A stretch of 64,000 nucleotides of DNA from Flavisphingopyxis soli (GCF_007995095.1 NZ_VOPY01000001.1:955001-1019000), one strand, 5' to 3'; counted from the first letter of the stretch, positions 1 to 10,191 are shown. Notes: generated by a model not told the origin, from the letters alone. Numbers and translations are program-made.

Positions 1-49
1 GTCGGTTTTTTTCGTTTGATTCGACTCGGGTTGGCGGGCCATTGTCAAT

Positions 50-385
50 TCATCGGAAGGGCGAACCTTCGGACGGACGCCAAGACTCTTCGGAGACGCG
101 GCGAACGGATGATGAAGGTTCCACTGGATGACCGCCAGGCACGGCGCGGAAGGCTCCCTCGTGGAGCACGATGTGAAATGCGGACGCGGGATGTCGAAGA
201 AAACCAAAGTAGAATCCGCGGCGCGAGCCTAGGTTTCGAACCGGAAGGACGCGATATCGGGTCTGATTTATCTCTTCGGAGAAAAATCAAACCGGACGCC
301 CGACGGAAATGCGACGATCTTCGGATCAGAACAAATCCATCCGTGGCGCAGTGGGAGCCGACAGCAATGTCGGCTCCCATTTTTC
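50..385 (+). ncRNA. possible structured RNA upstream of a strong terminator
   Basis: No convincing protein gene lies in the first 425 bases. The plus strand has RNA-like hairpins capped by UUCG loops: CTC-TTCG-GAG at 86-95, and a 10-bp arm (9 of 10 paired) around TTCG at 264-287. The stretch ends in a classical intrinsic terminator at 352-384. GGACGCC also occurs at both 75-81 and 294-300. Together these suggest a transcribed, structured RNA, or a long 3' untranslated region of a gene before the window. The 5' end is unknown and 50 is arbitrary. I could not match it to RNase P RNA, tmRNA, 6S or SRP RNA. Confidence 0.3.
352..384 (+). terminator. intrinsic terminator
   Basis: A perfect 12-bp stem (TGGGAGCCGACA at 352-363, TGTCGGCTCCCA at 368-379) has a GCAA loop and is followed by five T. 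It ends a plus-strand transcript. Nothing coding is visible on that strand just upstream, which points to an RNA gene or an upstream 3' UTR. Confidence 0.85.
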
Positions 386-425
386 GTTGGGCGAGCGTGC
401 TGCGGGGGCGTTTAACCCGCCGATG

Positions 426-863
426 TCAGCCGCCGTTGAGGCTGTGCTCGAGCGTGATTTCGCAATTGAGAAGCTTCGACAGGGGGCAGTTGACCTTCGC
501 CTCGGCGGCCGCCTTGGCGAAATCCTCGGCCGTAATGCCGTCGATCGTTGCGCTCAGCGTCAGCGCCGATTTCGTCACGCTGAACCCGTCACCCTCCTTG
601 TCGAGGCTGACGACCGCCTTTGTCTCGAGCGTGCCGTCGCTATGGCCCGCCTTGGCGAGGCCAAAGCTCAATGCCATCGTGAAGCAGCTCGCATGCGCGG
701 CTGCGATCAGCTCCTCGGGATTGGTCCCGGGCTTGTCCTCGAAGCGCGTCTGGAAACCATATGGCTGGTTATCGAGCGCGCCAGACTGGGTCGAGACATG
801 GCCCTTGCCGTCCTTGCCGAGGCCTTCGTATCGGGCCGAGCCGCTCTTGTGGATCGTGCTCAT
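426..863 (-). CDS. OsmC family peroxiredoxin
   Basis: This 145-residue protein belongs to the OsmC/Ohr family, thiol-dependent peroxidases that reduce organic hydroperoxides in the cytoplasm. The N-terminal half has the family signature NPEELIAAAHASCFTMAL with its peroxidatic-type cysteine, and a second cysteine lies in VNCPLSKLLNCEI near the C terminus. Length fits the OsmC subgroup. The ATG at 863 overlaps the stop of the upstream CHRD gene (ATGA), so the two are translationally coupled. The shared upstream promoter is of EcfG type, which fits a general stress role. An in-frame upstream extension lies inside the CHRD gene and is rejected. Confidence 0.92.
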   Translation of the reverse strand: MSTIHKSGSARYEGLGKDGKGHVSTQSGALDNQPYGFQTRFEDKPGTNPEELIAAAHASCFTMALSFGLAKAGHSDGTLETKAVVSLDKEGDGFSVTKSALTLSATIDGITAEDFAKAAAEAKVNCPLSKLLNCEITLEHSLNGG

Positions 864-1306
864 CGTGCGAGCTGGCCGCGGATGGCGCCGCCCGGGTAAT
901 CGGCGGTGTGGACGTTGACATAATAATTCGACGGATCGGCGATGATCGACGCGGCGAGCGCCTTGTCGACGCTGAGGCACTCGGACGTGGCGCCGGCGGT
1001 CGGAGCCTTGAAGGTGACGACGGGCGGGCCTGAAACACCGGCAGCGCCGCGATGGAGATGCGCCGCGGTCGGCGTGCCGATCCGCTGGACGGTAATGTCG
1101 TAGCAGACGGTGTTGGTCGTTGCATCGGCGGTGATCTTGGCAGTGCCGGTGCCGTCGGGATCGCCCGGGCCGGGAACTTCCTGGTTGCCGACCATGGCGG
1201 TGTTCCAGCTTTCGCCGACGGTGCCGGCGATTGTCGCGCAGCCGGTGAGTCCGGCGAGGGCGAGAAGCGGAATGGCGAGTTTTGCGGTGGTGGAGGTTGC
1301 AGACAT
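860..1306 (-). CDS. CHRD domain lipoprotein
   Basis: A 148-residue exported protein. Residues 1-23 form a lipoprotein signal with lipobox LTGC. The rest is a CHRD domain: an early NQEVP-type motif, YDITVQRIGTPTAAHLHRG in the middle, and a C-terminal YYVNVHTADYPGGAIRGQL. CHRD domains occur in chordin and in many bacterial secreted proteins, where their role is not firmly known. It is the first gene of a two-gene unit with osmC (4-bp overlap). The start at 1306 is preceded by AAAGGAT. The EcfG-type promoter upstream predicts stress or stationary-phase expression. Confidence 0.85.
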   Translation of the reverse strand: MSATSTTAKLAIPLLALAGLTGCATIAGTVGESWNTAMVGNQEVPGPGDPDGTGTAKITADATTNTVCYDITVQRIGTPTAAHLHRGAAGVSGPPVVTFKAPTAGATSECLSVDKALAASIIADPSNYYVNVHTADYPGGAIRGQLAR

Positions 1307-1337
1307 GACGGGGATCCTTTGAATGTTGCGTGACGGT

Positions 1338-1362
1338 AACGAGCGGAGGCGTCGAACGTTCC
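1338..1362 (-). promoter_or_regulatory. EcfG-type promoter of the CHRD-osmC operon
   Basis: Read on the minus strand, GGAAC (1362-1358) and CGTT (1341-1338) are separated by exactly 16 nt, matching the alphaproteobacterial general-stress sigma EcfG consensus GGAAC-N16/17-CGTT. It lies about 30 bp upstream of the CHRD start codon. Confidence 0.75.
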
Positions 1363-1414
1363 TGATTGCATTGACTGCCTTACAGGAGTAATACAGTTGC
1401 GAAGGAGACGACTC

Positions 1415-1918
1415 GTGAGTGATGACCCCGAAAAAATTGCCAAGAAAGCCCGCAAGGCGGCGAAAAAGATGCGCAAGGCGCGCGACGAACTGCGCGCGGC
1501 GAAGGCCGAGATGCGCGCTGCGCGGCGAAACGCGCGCGGCGGCGAGGATGACAGTCGGCGACCGCACCGCGGCAACGGGCCGCATATCCGCATCGAGATG
1601 GACGACAGCTTCAAGGAGTTCGAGATCCCCGAGGAACTGCGCCGCAAGGGGCGCGAATTTGCGCGGACGGTGACCGGGCCGCTGGTCCGCGACCTGGCTG
1701 CGGCGGGACTGATCGCGGCGGGCGCGGCAATGGCGGCGAAGGCGAGCAAGAAGAAGAAAGCGCCCGAAGCCGATGGCGATGGCGAAGCGCCCGATGTCGA
1801 GGCGGCGGCCGATGATGTGTCGAAGAGCGCCGACGAACTGGGCCAGGCGCTCAATGCGCTGGCGAATGCGGCGCTCGGCAAGTTCTTCGGACCGAAGGGC
1901 TTCACGACGCGGCATTGA
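1415..1918 (+). CDS. hypothetical charged coiled-coil-like protein
   Basis: This 167-residue protein was not recognised. The start is GTG at 1415, with AAGGAG seven bases upstream; an upstream in-frame TTG at 1397 has no such site. The first 45 residues are very basic, with Lys/Arg/Ala heptad-like spacing. A short stretch at about 90-110 (LVRDLAAAGLIAAGAAMAA) could be a weak membrane segment or amphipathic helix. The C-terminal third is acidic and alanine-rich. The composition suggests a nucleic-acid- or membrane-associated protein, but no function is assigned. It is divergent from the CHRD operon. TTGCAT-N17-TAATAC just upstream is a plausible vegetative promoter. Confidence 0.75.
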   Translation: MSDDPEKIAKKARKAAKKMRKARDELRAAKAEMRAARRNARGGEDDSRRPHRGNGPHIRIEMDDSFKEFEIPEELRRKGREFARTVTGPLVRDLAAAGLIAAGAAMAAKASKKKKAPEADGDGEAPDVEAAADDVSKSADELGQALNALANAALGKFFGPKGFTTRH

Positions 1919-1939
1919 GCGCGCCGCGCCGGGCGTATC

Positions 1940-2107
1940 CTAGCCCGCGGTAAGCGTGTCGAGCGAGGGTGCGGGGGCGGCGATAGCCGTGCTCGCGCCG
2001 CTGGACGTGCGAGGCGAAACGGGCTGGCCAAGGACGGGCACGACGATCGCGGCGCCGGTCGCGGCAAAGGCGATGAGCCCGACTGTCAGTCCGCTGATTT
2101 TCCGCAT
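1940..2107 (-). CDS. small exported or membrane-anchored protein
   Basis: A 55-residue product starts at ATG 2107 behind a GGAGG site. Residues 1-28 read as a signal peptide or single membrane anchor (hydrophobic core LTVGLIAFAATGAAIVVPVL). The remaining 27 residues are Ser/Thr/Ala/Pro-rich and probably periplasmic and unstructured. No family was recognised. It converges on the 1415-1918 gene. Confidence 0.6.
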   Translation of the reverse strand: MRKISGLTVGLIAFAATGAAIVVPVLGQPVSPRTSSGASTAIAAPAPSLDTLTAG

Positions 2108-2213
2108 GCCGTGTCCTCCCTTGCTGCCCCGATAAAGCGTCGGGGTAAGCATCTGGTTACCGCCGAGCTACGTTCAAGGGGCGCGCCCGGATGCGGGGCG
2201 GACGCGGGCGGCA

Positions 2214-2239
2214 GGAACCGGCGCAGCGGGATGGGCGTT
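2214..2239 (+). promoter_or_regulatory. EcfG-type promoter of a 59-residue protein gene
   Basis: GGAAC at 2214-2218 and CGTT at 2236-2239 are separated by 17 nt, matching the EcfG consensus. The site lies about 40 bp before the start codon at 2281, on the same strand, with no other gene between. Confidence 0.7.
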
Positions 2240-2280
2240 GACCCGGTGATCCTTGTCCCAAGCCCGCAGGAGCGCCCGCG

Positions 2281-2460
2281 ATGACCGAACCGACCAAGAC
2301 CCAAGATACCGACACCATCCCCACGCCGCACGGCATCGAGCCGGTCGAGAACCGCCCCGATGTCGGCACGACGACGCCCGACGCCTATCCCGACGACGAG
2401 GACGCCGGCCCCGGATCGGGCGGCGGCGGCAAGCCCGATTACGGATCGCCCAAACGCTGA
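2281..2460 (+). CDS. small acidic stress-type protein (59 residues)
   Basis: A very short reading frame encodes a soluble, proline/aspartate-rich protein with no cysteine. It begins MTEPTKTQDTDTIPTPHG and ends in a GSGGGGKPDYGSPKR tail. Support comes from AGGAG nine bases upstream of the ATG and from an EcfG-type promoter about 40 bp before it. The low complexity suggests an intrinsically disordered protein. Its last 22 bases overlap the convergent large gene. Function is unknown. Confidence 0.7.
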   Translation: MTEPTKTQDTDTIPTPHGIEPVENRPDVGTTTPDAYPDDEDAGPGSGGGGKPDYGSPKR

Positions 2461-4055
2461 GCTGCGGCGGGTTCTGGCCCGGCGGCAATCGGGGGCGGCG
2501 GCGGAGGTGACGCGGTGTCGGCGGAATCGCCTGGCTTTGCGATGTCGGCGCATGGGGTGACGTGCCCCTCCACCGCTTCGCGGTCCCGCTGATCGGAGAG
2601 ATCGTCTGCGACTCCCCCGGTCCGGGGAGGAATTTGGGTTCCGTCCTCCTCCTCCTCGTCCTCCTCCTCATCCTCCTCGTCCTCGTCTTCGGCGGGGAGG
2701 CCGAAGGCGGCGCGGCGGAGCGATTCTAGGCGGGCGCGTTCGGCGCGGTCTTCGTCGTCTTCTTCCTCGACCGCGAACCGTTCGTCCCCGTCGAGGGTGC
2801 GCTGATAGTCGCAGTCGCCGTAGCGGCCGTCCTGCCGGCCATTGAAGTCCTCGGGCGGGGGGAAGTCGGTCCACCAATGGCCCTCGCTGTCCTGCCAGAT
2901 CTCGTGCTCGTCCTCGTCGGCTTCGACGGGTGAAGCGGGGGCGGTTGCGGGGTCGGGGGCGGAATCGCCCGAAGCCTCCAAAGTCCTGACAAGTTCATGC
3001 AGTTCACACCGTCCAGGGACGGGTTCACGGGTGTGACCCTGGGTGTGACCTTCGGGGGTTTCGCCAGAGGCTCCTTCGACAGGCTCAGGATGAGCGCGGG
3101 AGGGGATGGCGTCGTCTTCGGCGGATGGCGCGTCGATCGTGTCGAGGAAGGCGTCCCAGTGTGCCATGAGGACCTTGTGCGGCGCGGGATCGACGGGGAC
3201 GAACGAGACCGGCTCGGGCGCGGCGAGGCGATCGAGGCGGGTGAGCAGGCCCAATGCGAGGCGGTTGTCGGTGCGGTGACGCTCGGCGATCACCTCTCCG
3301 TTCTTGACGATGCGGTCGGCCTGGCCGCGCAGCGCGCGTTCGAGCAGCTCGTCGGCGAGGCGTTGGCGGGCGAGCGCCTGCGCGGCGACCCATGCCTCGG
3401 CAAAGACCGCGTCGCGGTTGCGCAGATTGTAGGCCGAGCGCGGGCTGATCGAGGCGGCGCGGCAGGCATCGGTGACGATGCCCGAGGCGGCCAGCGTCGC
3501 GAGGAAGACGCGCTTGCGCCGCGGGTTCCAGCCGCCGTCACGCGTGGCGGCATCGTTATCGGCATCGCGCAGCCCGGCATCGAACTGCCTGAGCCAGGGA
3601 CGGACGAGCGCGTCGTCGGGGTCGGCGTAGTCCCCCTCCCGCAGGCGGGAGGGGTTAGGGGTGGGCAATTCAGTCGAAGCGAGTTCACCATCGTGCCCAC
3701 CCCCGGCCCCTCCCGCCTGCGGGAGGGGAGAAGGAGCCTCGCCCGGTTGCGGGTGCCGCGCGAGGCGGATCGAGTCGCGCACGCCCGCCCAGTAGATATC
3801 GTATTCGCGGTCGGTCAGCCCCGCGGTGGGATCGTCGGGATCGCCCGACCCGGCCCAGCGATCGGGGGTGCGGCCATAGGCGTCGGTGGCTCCTCCTTCG
3901 CCAAAGGCTTCGGCGGATGAAGGGTCATCGGGGTCGGGCGCATCGGGTGCGGGGAGCGCGGCGAGGACCGGCGCGGCGTCGGGCGCGCGGTCGTCGTGGA
4001 GTGCGTCGGGAGTGTCGGCGCCGGGCGCGCCCTGGGGGAAAGTCTCGTGGTCCAT
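2439..4055 (-). CDS. large unrecognised protein with helix-turn-helix-like core and in-frame repeats
   Basis: This 538-residue protein starts at ATG 4055 behind GAGGTG. Residues 1-85 are acidic and proline-rich. Residues about 175-280 are the only well-ordered part: they include VFLATLAASGIVTDACRAA and SPRSAYNLRNRDAVFAEAW, followed by long helices ending near LLTRLDRL. This resembles the helix-turn-helix of phage terminase small subunits (weak inference). The rest is low complexity, with an almost pure Glu/Asp run at 457-471. Three segments translate known-type intergenic repeats: about 106-142, 320-328 and 474-500. The protein seems to tolerate insertions in disordered linkers. No function is claimed. 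Confidence 0.7.
   Translation of the reverse strand: MDHETFPQGAPGADTPDALHDDRAPDAAPVLAALPAPDAPDPDDPSSAEAFGEGGATDAYGRTPDRWAGSGDPDDPTAGLTDREYDIYWAGVRDSIRLARHPQPGEAPSPLPQAGGAGGGHDGELASTELPTPNPSRLREGDYADPDDALVRPWLRQFDAGLRDADNDAATRDGGWNPRRKRVFLATLAASGIVTDACRAASISPRSAYNLRNRDAVFAEAWVAAQALARQRLADELLERALRGQADRIVKNGEVIAERHRTDNRLALGLLTRLDRLAAPEPVSFVPVDPAPHKVLMAHWDAFLDTIDAPSAEDDAIPSRAHPEPVEGASGETPEGHTQGHTREPVPGRCELHELVRTLEASGDSAPDPATAPASPVEADEDEHEIWQDSEGHWWTDFPPPEDFNGRQDGRYGDCDYQRTLDGDERFAVEEEDDEDRAERARLESLRRAAFGLPAEDEDEEDEEEDEEEEDGTQIPPRTGGVADDLSDQRDREAVEGHVTPCADIAKPGDSADTASPPPPPPIAAGPEPAAAQRLGDP
2562..2635. repeat. degenerate GGGGAGGAATT-type intergenic repeat inside a gene
   Basis: The stretch GTGCCCCTCCACCGCTTCGC ... 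CTCCCCCGGTCCGGGGAGGA followed by ATTT matches the right half of the repeat at 38785-38909. Here it lies inside the C-terminal reading frame of the 2439-4055 gene (about residues 474-500). Confidence 0.65.
3071..3095. repeat. TTCGACAGGCTCAGG repeat half-element inside a gene
   Basis: The sequence CTTCGACAGGCTCAGGATGA matches one arm of the hairpin repeat in valS at 15612-15682. In the minus-strand frame it reads AHPEPVEG, the same peptide produced in valS. I see no second arm close by. Confidence 0.75.
3631..3731. repeat. palindromic intergenic-type repeat inserted in frame
   Basis: Two arms of about 36 bp form an inverted repeat. Left: TCCCGCAGGCGGGAGGGG then TTAGGGGTGGGCA. Right: TGCCCACCCCCGGCCCC then TCCCGCCTGCGGGAGGGG. 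They differ at only two or three positions and each contains its own small palindrome. The element sits in the coding frame of the 2439-4055 gene and is read through as about 35 residues (PLPQAGGAGGG ... PTPNPSRLREG). Confidence 0.85.
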
Positions 4056-4171
4056 CGATCCACCTCGCTATGCTGAGGAACAAAAGGGGACCGGATATAT
4101 ATGCCAGGGGGAAATGTGTAGGAAAGGGGGAAATTGGCTAGGCGGTTCTAATGCGCACCTTCGATATCTCC

Positions 4172-4459
4172 TCAGATAGTAAATAAGACGGAGTCCATTG
4201 TTTGATCGTTCGGATTGAAACCAGGCCGAGGCCCGTCGAAACCCTCATCTAGCGTTCGCAAGCCGGATATTTCATCAACCATAAAAGCACGAAACGACAC
4301 TCCAGACCCACCAGAAAGTTGAAATGCACTTAATGTTAAATTACCCTTGCGATTAATTCCGACAAGATGGGGTTCGACAACCCTGCGCGAGCTTTTGTAA
4401 TCGAATTCTATAACCGTACGAGCTTCAATAGCTTCGCGAATTTGTTCAAAAACTCCCAT
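4172..4459 (-). CDS. small WYL-like protein paired with OLD nuclease
   Basis: This 95-residue protein is one compact beta-rich domain. The pattern VIEFDY, then RRVVEPHLVGINRKGNLTL, AFQLSGGSG, VDEISGLRTLDEGFDGPRPG resembles stand-alone WYL-type domains; WYL domains in regulators often sense nucleic-acid ligands. I chose ATG 4459 (GAGG seven bases upstream) over an upstream TTG at 4474. The gene overlaps the end of the OLD nuclease gene by 14 bp, so the two are almost certainly co-translated. Base composition is AT-rich against its surroundings, as in its partner. A regulatory or ligand-sensing partner role is inference. Confidence 0.7.
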   Translation of the reverse strand: MGVFEQIREAIEARTVIEFDYKSSRRVVEPHLVGINRKGNLTLSAFQLSGGSGVSFRAFMVDEISGLRTLDEGFDGPRPGFNPNDQTMDSVLFTI

Positions 4460-6401
4460 GAAAAATCGCCTCAACTATAGCGTCCAAAGTTACACTTTTA
4501 GCACCCGCTATACTACAAGTTTTTACTACTTGTGTCATCGCGGCTGGAACCTTTTTAACCCGAGACGCTTCCAATCCAAAATCGTGCGCAGCCTGTCCAA
4601 CCGCTTTATCAAATTCCAGTTGGCCGACCTCCTCTTTAAGAACATTCTCCAAACATGATTCGAAACTTGCAAAATTAGACCCGACTATGGTTCTAATTCC
4701 TTGAGGGTCCTCTACCCCGCAGAGTTTTTGAATTTGGATGTTGGCATTAATTTTTTTCTCATGGTCGTTTTTCTTGTGACCATCAGAATCAAATACTACA
4801 AACGTTGGCACTCCGAGTTTGGAAAAAATTATCAGAGGTTTATCTAGATTTGTTTTCCCACCTACATCTAGTAGTGCGATTCCCTCAGCTTCAAAAGATA
4901 GATTTTTTACGGTAGCCGCTGCCCTAAGAGCAGCTACGTCGCTTACACCCTCCACGAGAACCACTTTTTTGGCAAAAAAACCCTCGGCAACTATCGAAGT
5001 CAGAGTGTGCAGTCTGACTTTAAGGGCTTCTACATTCAAACCCTTTTCAGGGGTATCGCTTATTTCCGCAAGGCTATCGACAACCTCTTGGTAAGTTACC
5101 TGCTTAACCTCGGAGACAGATCCACCATCTTCGTTAGAACCTCGGTGAATTACGCGAATTTCCTCGAAACGATCCGTGGACAAAAAGTGAGGAGAGTGTG
5201 AGCATAGTATTAATTGAACAGACTGAGTGCTGGAATGGGCATCCAAACTGCTCAAATTACGCAACACTTCGGCAAAATGCCGTTGCTTGGTAGGGTGCTG
5301 ATAAAGTTCGGGTTCCTCTATCGCAAGAATTATTGAATGTGATTCCTGTTTCTCCTTGTCACCCAAGTCAGACTCAATAGAAACCTCATCCGCACTAGCG
5401 TGTAGCGCGATCGCCAGATGTTGAAGAATAGTAAATATAAATGCTCTTTGTAGTCCGTGTCCCTTACCTTCGACTGGTCCCGTATAACCTTGCTCTGTAA
5501 GTAGTGTTTCCGCTGTTGGCATAGGAAGTGGCAGTGGATCAACCTCCTTCCAATTTAAGGTTACTTCACTCTCACCATAAAAGCTTCTTAGAGTCTTTGT
5601 AAGACTTACGGACAGTTCACCAAGTTCACCGATCTTTTCAGGGGAAACAAGGTCCTTATAACGTTCATCAACTTCCTCTTGAAAGTCCTTAATCGCCTTC
5701 TTGGCTTGAACTACTGTCTTCACGTATAGCTCTAGAAGTTGCCCTAGAACCGCATTCTTATGATCTGCTGCATCAGCGGAGGCGTCTCGGACTGCCGGAA
5801 TAAAAACAAACGATACAAATTTCTGTAGTCCACCGCGTGCAACGTTTGCGAAACCTTCAAATTGCCCATCGTCGCGAGCTAGATTACACTGATCTGGATG
5901 CGCCGCCTCCCAGTCCGCCATCGCTTGGGAAACATCTGCAATGCGAGTTTGCGGCTCTAACTCCGGATAGGCGTCTGAAGCAGCCAATGCGTTGAAAGCA
6001 GACTTCTGATCGTTGGCACCATCAATCTGCCGAATTTGTTCGAAGGCGCCATGGCGATATGCGAAACCAAAATATCGTCCGTTATCCCGGTTGCCTACAT
6101 TACTGTGAAAGACGCGCACGATGCGCAGTGAATTGCCATGCACCCGCGTCGAATATCGTTCGAGCTCATCCTCTTGGAGGTTGTTAAAAGTAAGACCAAT
6201 TTCAATTGGATCGGACACGTTTCTGTCGTGGAAATCCTCTAGGGATACGGCGGCGCTTTTTGCGAAGAACTTATCGATTCCCTTTAAAACACAGGACTTT
6301 CCGACGCCGTTTGAGCCAATCAACGTCGTGACGTCGTTGATCGAAATCTCAAGACTGGAGATCGCGCGATAATTATTAATTGAGATCGAGGCGAGCTTCA
6401 T
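4446..6401 (-). CDS. OLD-family ATP-dependent endonuclease (AAA ATPase + TOPRIM)
   Basis: A 651-residue protein of the OLD family. The N-terminal ABC-type ATPase shows Walker A GSNGVGKS at 29-36, a signature-like region near 312-320, Walker B IILAIEEPELYQHP at 357-370 and the H-loop LILCSHSPHF near 397-406. A C-terminal TOPRIM nuclease follows: VVLVEGVSDVAAL at 480-492 (Glu484) and VVFDSDG at 535-541. OLD proteins cut DNA and many act in phage defence (P2 Old, GajA of Gabija). No UvrD-like gajB helicase lies nearby, so this is not a canonical Gabija pair. The partner is the overlapping WYL-like gene. The block is clearly AT-richer than the core genes, pointing to horizontal acquisition. Confidence 0.9.
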   Translation of the reverse strand: MKLASISINNYRAISSLEISINDVTTLIGSNGVGKSCVLKGIDKFFAKSAAVSLEDFHDRNVSDPIEIGLTFNNLQEDELERYSTRVHGNSLRIVRVFHSNVGNRDNGRYFGFAYRHGAFEQIRQIDGANDQKSAFNALAASDAYPELEPQTRIADVSQAMADWEAAHPDQCNLARDDGQFEGFANVARGGLQKFVSFVFIPAVRDASADAADHKNAVLGQLLELYVKTVVQAKKAIKDFQEEVDERYKDLVSPEKIGELGELSVSLTKTLRSFYGESEVTLNWKEVDPLPLPMPTAETLLTEQGYTGPVEGKGHGLQRAFIFTILQHLAIALHASADEVSIESDLGDKEKQESHSIILAIEEPELYQHPTKQRHFAEVLRNLSSLDAHSSTQSVQLILCSHSPHFLSTDRFEEIRVIHRGSNEDGGSVSEVKQVTYQEVVDSLAEISDTPEKGLNVEALKVRLHTLTSIVAEGFFAKKVVLVEGVSDVAALRAAATVKNLSFEAEGIALLDVGGKTNLDKPLIIFSKLGVPTFVVFDSDGHKKNDHEKKINANIQIQKLCGVEDPQGIRTIVGSNFASFESCLENVLKEEVGQLEFDKAVGQAAHDFGLEASRVKKVPAAMTQVVKTCSIAGAKSVTLDAIVEAIFHGSF

Positions 6402-6542
6402 GCCGATATGTATAGAACGGAAATTGAAACTGGAAAGGTGGCATTGAGGTTGGCCCGCCGAAAGGCAACCATTCTAGGATGCCTTTTCGCTCAACCTTTC
6501 GAAGATGTTGAGGGCACTGGTGGCCATTCAGGCTAGCGTTTA

Positions 6543-6758
6543 TCACCCCACCCGCAAAACCTTCGCCATCGCCTTGCCCCTGGCGAGTTCGTCGATGAGC
6601 TTGTCGAGGATGCGGATCTCTTTCATCAGCGGGTCGGGGACATCCTCTACGCGGACGCCGCAGACGGTGCCGGTGACGAGGCTGCGATCGGGGTTCATGC
6701 GCTGGTGAGATTGAGGATTGGGAGGCGCCGCGAGAATGCGCCGCCCAATCCATGTGGG
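6543..6758 (-). pseudogene. 5'-truncated DUF2200 family gene, copy 1
   Basis: The minus-strand frame from 6698 down to the TGA at 6543 encodes 51 residues matching the C-terminal half of DUF2200 proteins ([37 protein letters not shown]). The frame stays open upstream to 6758 (APPNPQSHQ precedes), right after the stop of the 6759-6956 gene, but the conserved N-terminal half is missing. A second decayed copy lies at 7053-7178. Confidence 0.65.
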
Positions 6759-6956
6759 TCAGCAGTAGTCGCTGGTTCCGAGCGCGACCCAGCGACCGTC
6801 GCGGCAGCGGTGATCACGCCCATTCACACAGGTCGTTTCGCCGTCATTGTACCAGCGGTCATGTGCCTGCATGTAGCATTGCGCGCCATTTATGTTCTCG
6901 GGGAGATTAGCGGCTTCTTCCTCAGAGATAATCGGGGACGTTTCAGGTTTTTCCAT
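6759..6956 (-). CDS. small cysteine-containing hypothetical protein
   Basis: A 65-residue protein starts at ATG 6956. It has four cysteines (positions 27, 43, 51 and the last residue) and a tryptophan/glycine-rich body (WYNDGETTCVNGRDHRCRDG, then RWVALG), suggesting a small disulfide- or metal-stabilised fold. There is no signal peptide. No family was recognised. It sits between two fragments of the same DUF2200-type gene, so it probably arrived with a rearrangement. Confidence 0.55.
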   Translation of the reverse strand: MEKPETSPIISEEEAANLPENINGAQCYMQAHDRWYNDGETTCVNGRDHRCRDGRWVALGTSDYC

Positions 6957-7052
6957 GACTATTCCTCTTTACCGTAGTGGACATATGAGCATGCCCGTTT
7001 GCGATAATAGCCTTAAGTAAGCATTCGCCAAGTGTTCAATTGACGACCTTAT

Positions 7053-7178
7053 TTAATTTCGGCGTAATCCCGCCCGCAAAACCCTCTCCATCTCCTTGCC
7101 CTTGGCGAGTTCGTCGATGAGCTTATCGAGGATGCCGATGTCTTTCATCAGCGGGTCGGCGACGATCTCTACGCGGGC
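7053..7178 (-). pseudogene. DUF2200 family gene remnant, copy 2
   Basis: The minus-strand frame ending in TAA at 7053 encodes [19 protein letters not shown], then [15 protein letters not shown] and a GLRRN tail. This matches the C terminus of DUF2200 and differs from copy 1 at several residues (for example GILDK for RILDK). Homology stops at about 7178, exactly where an intergenic repeat begins, so the repeat probably inserted into or replaced the 5' part. Confidence 0.65.
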
Positions 7179-7249
7179 ACCCTCACCCAGCTTCGACTAG
7201 GCAGCAAGCTGCCAAGTCTGCGCAACCCTCTCCCATCAAGGGAGAGGGA
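7179..7249. repeat. sphingomonad-type intergenic repeat after uvrA
   Basis: The element CCCTCACCCAGCTTCGACTA GGCAGCAAGCTGCC is followed by the palindrome CCCTCTCCC-ATCAA-GGGAGAGGG (7226-7248). It is related to the elements at 14886-14960 and 17942-18063. It lies directly past the uvrA stop codon, so the hairpin may also protect or end the uvrA message. Confidence 0.75.
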
Positions 7250-7254
7250 CTGTT

Positions 7255-10191
<2,937 letters not shown>

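Noticed and set aside
50-385. tmRNA, RNase P RNA or 6S RNA
   Set aside because: None of their hallmark conserved segments could be found; only generic structure and a terminator are seen.
4172-6401. Canonical Gabija (GajAB) system
   Set aside because: The OLD protein is GajA-like in layout, but no UvrD-type helicase gene lies on either side; the partner is a WYL-like protein.
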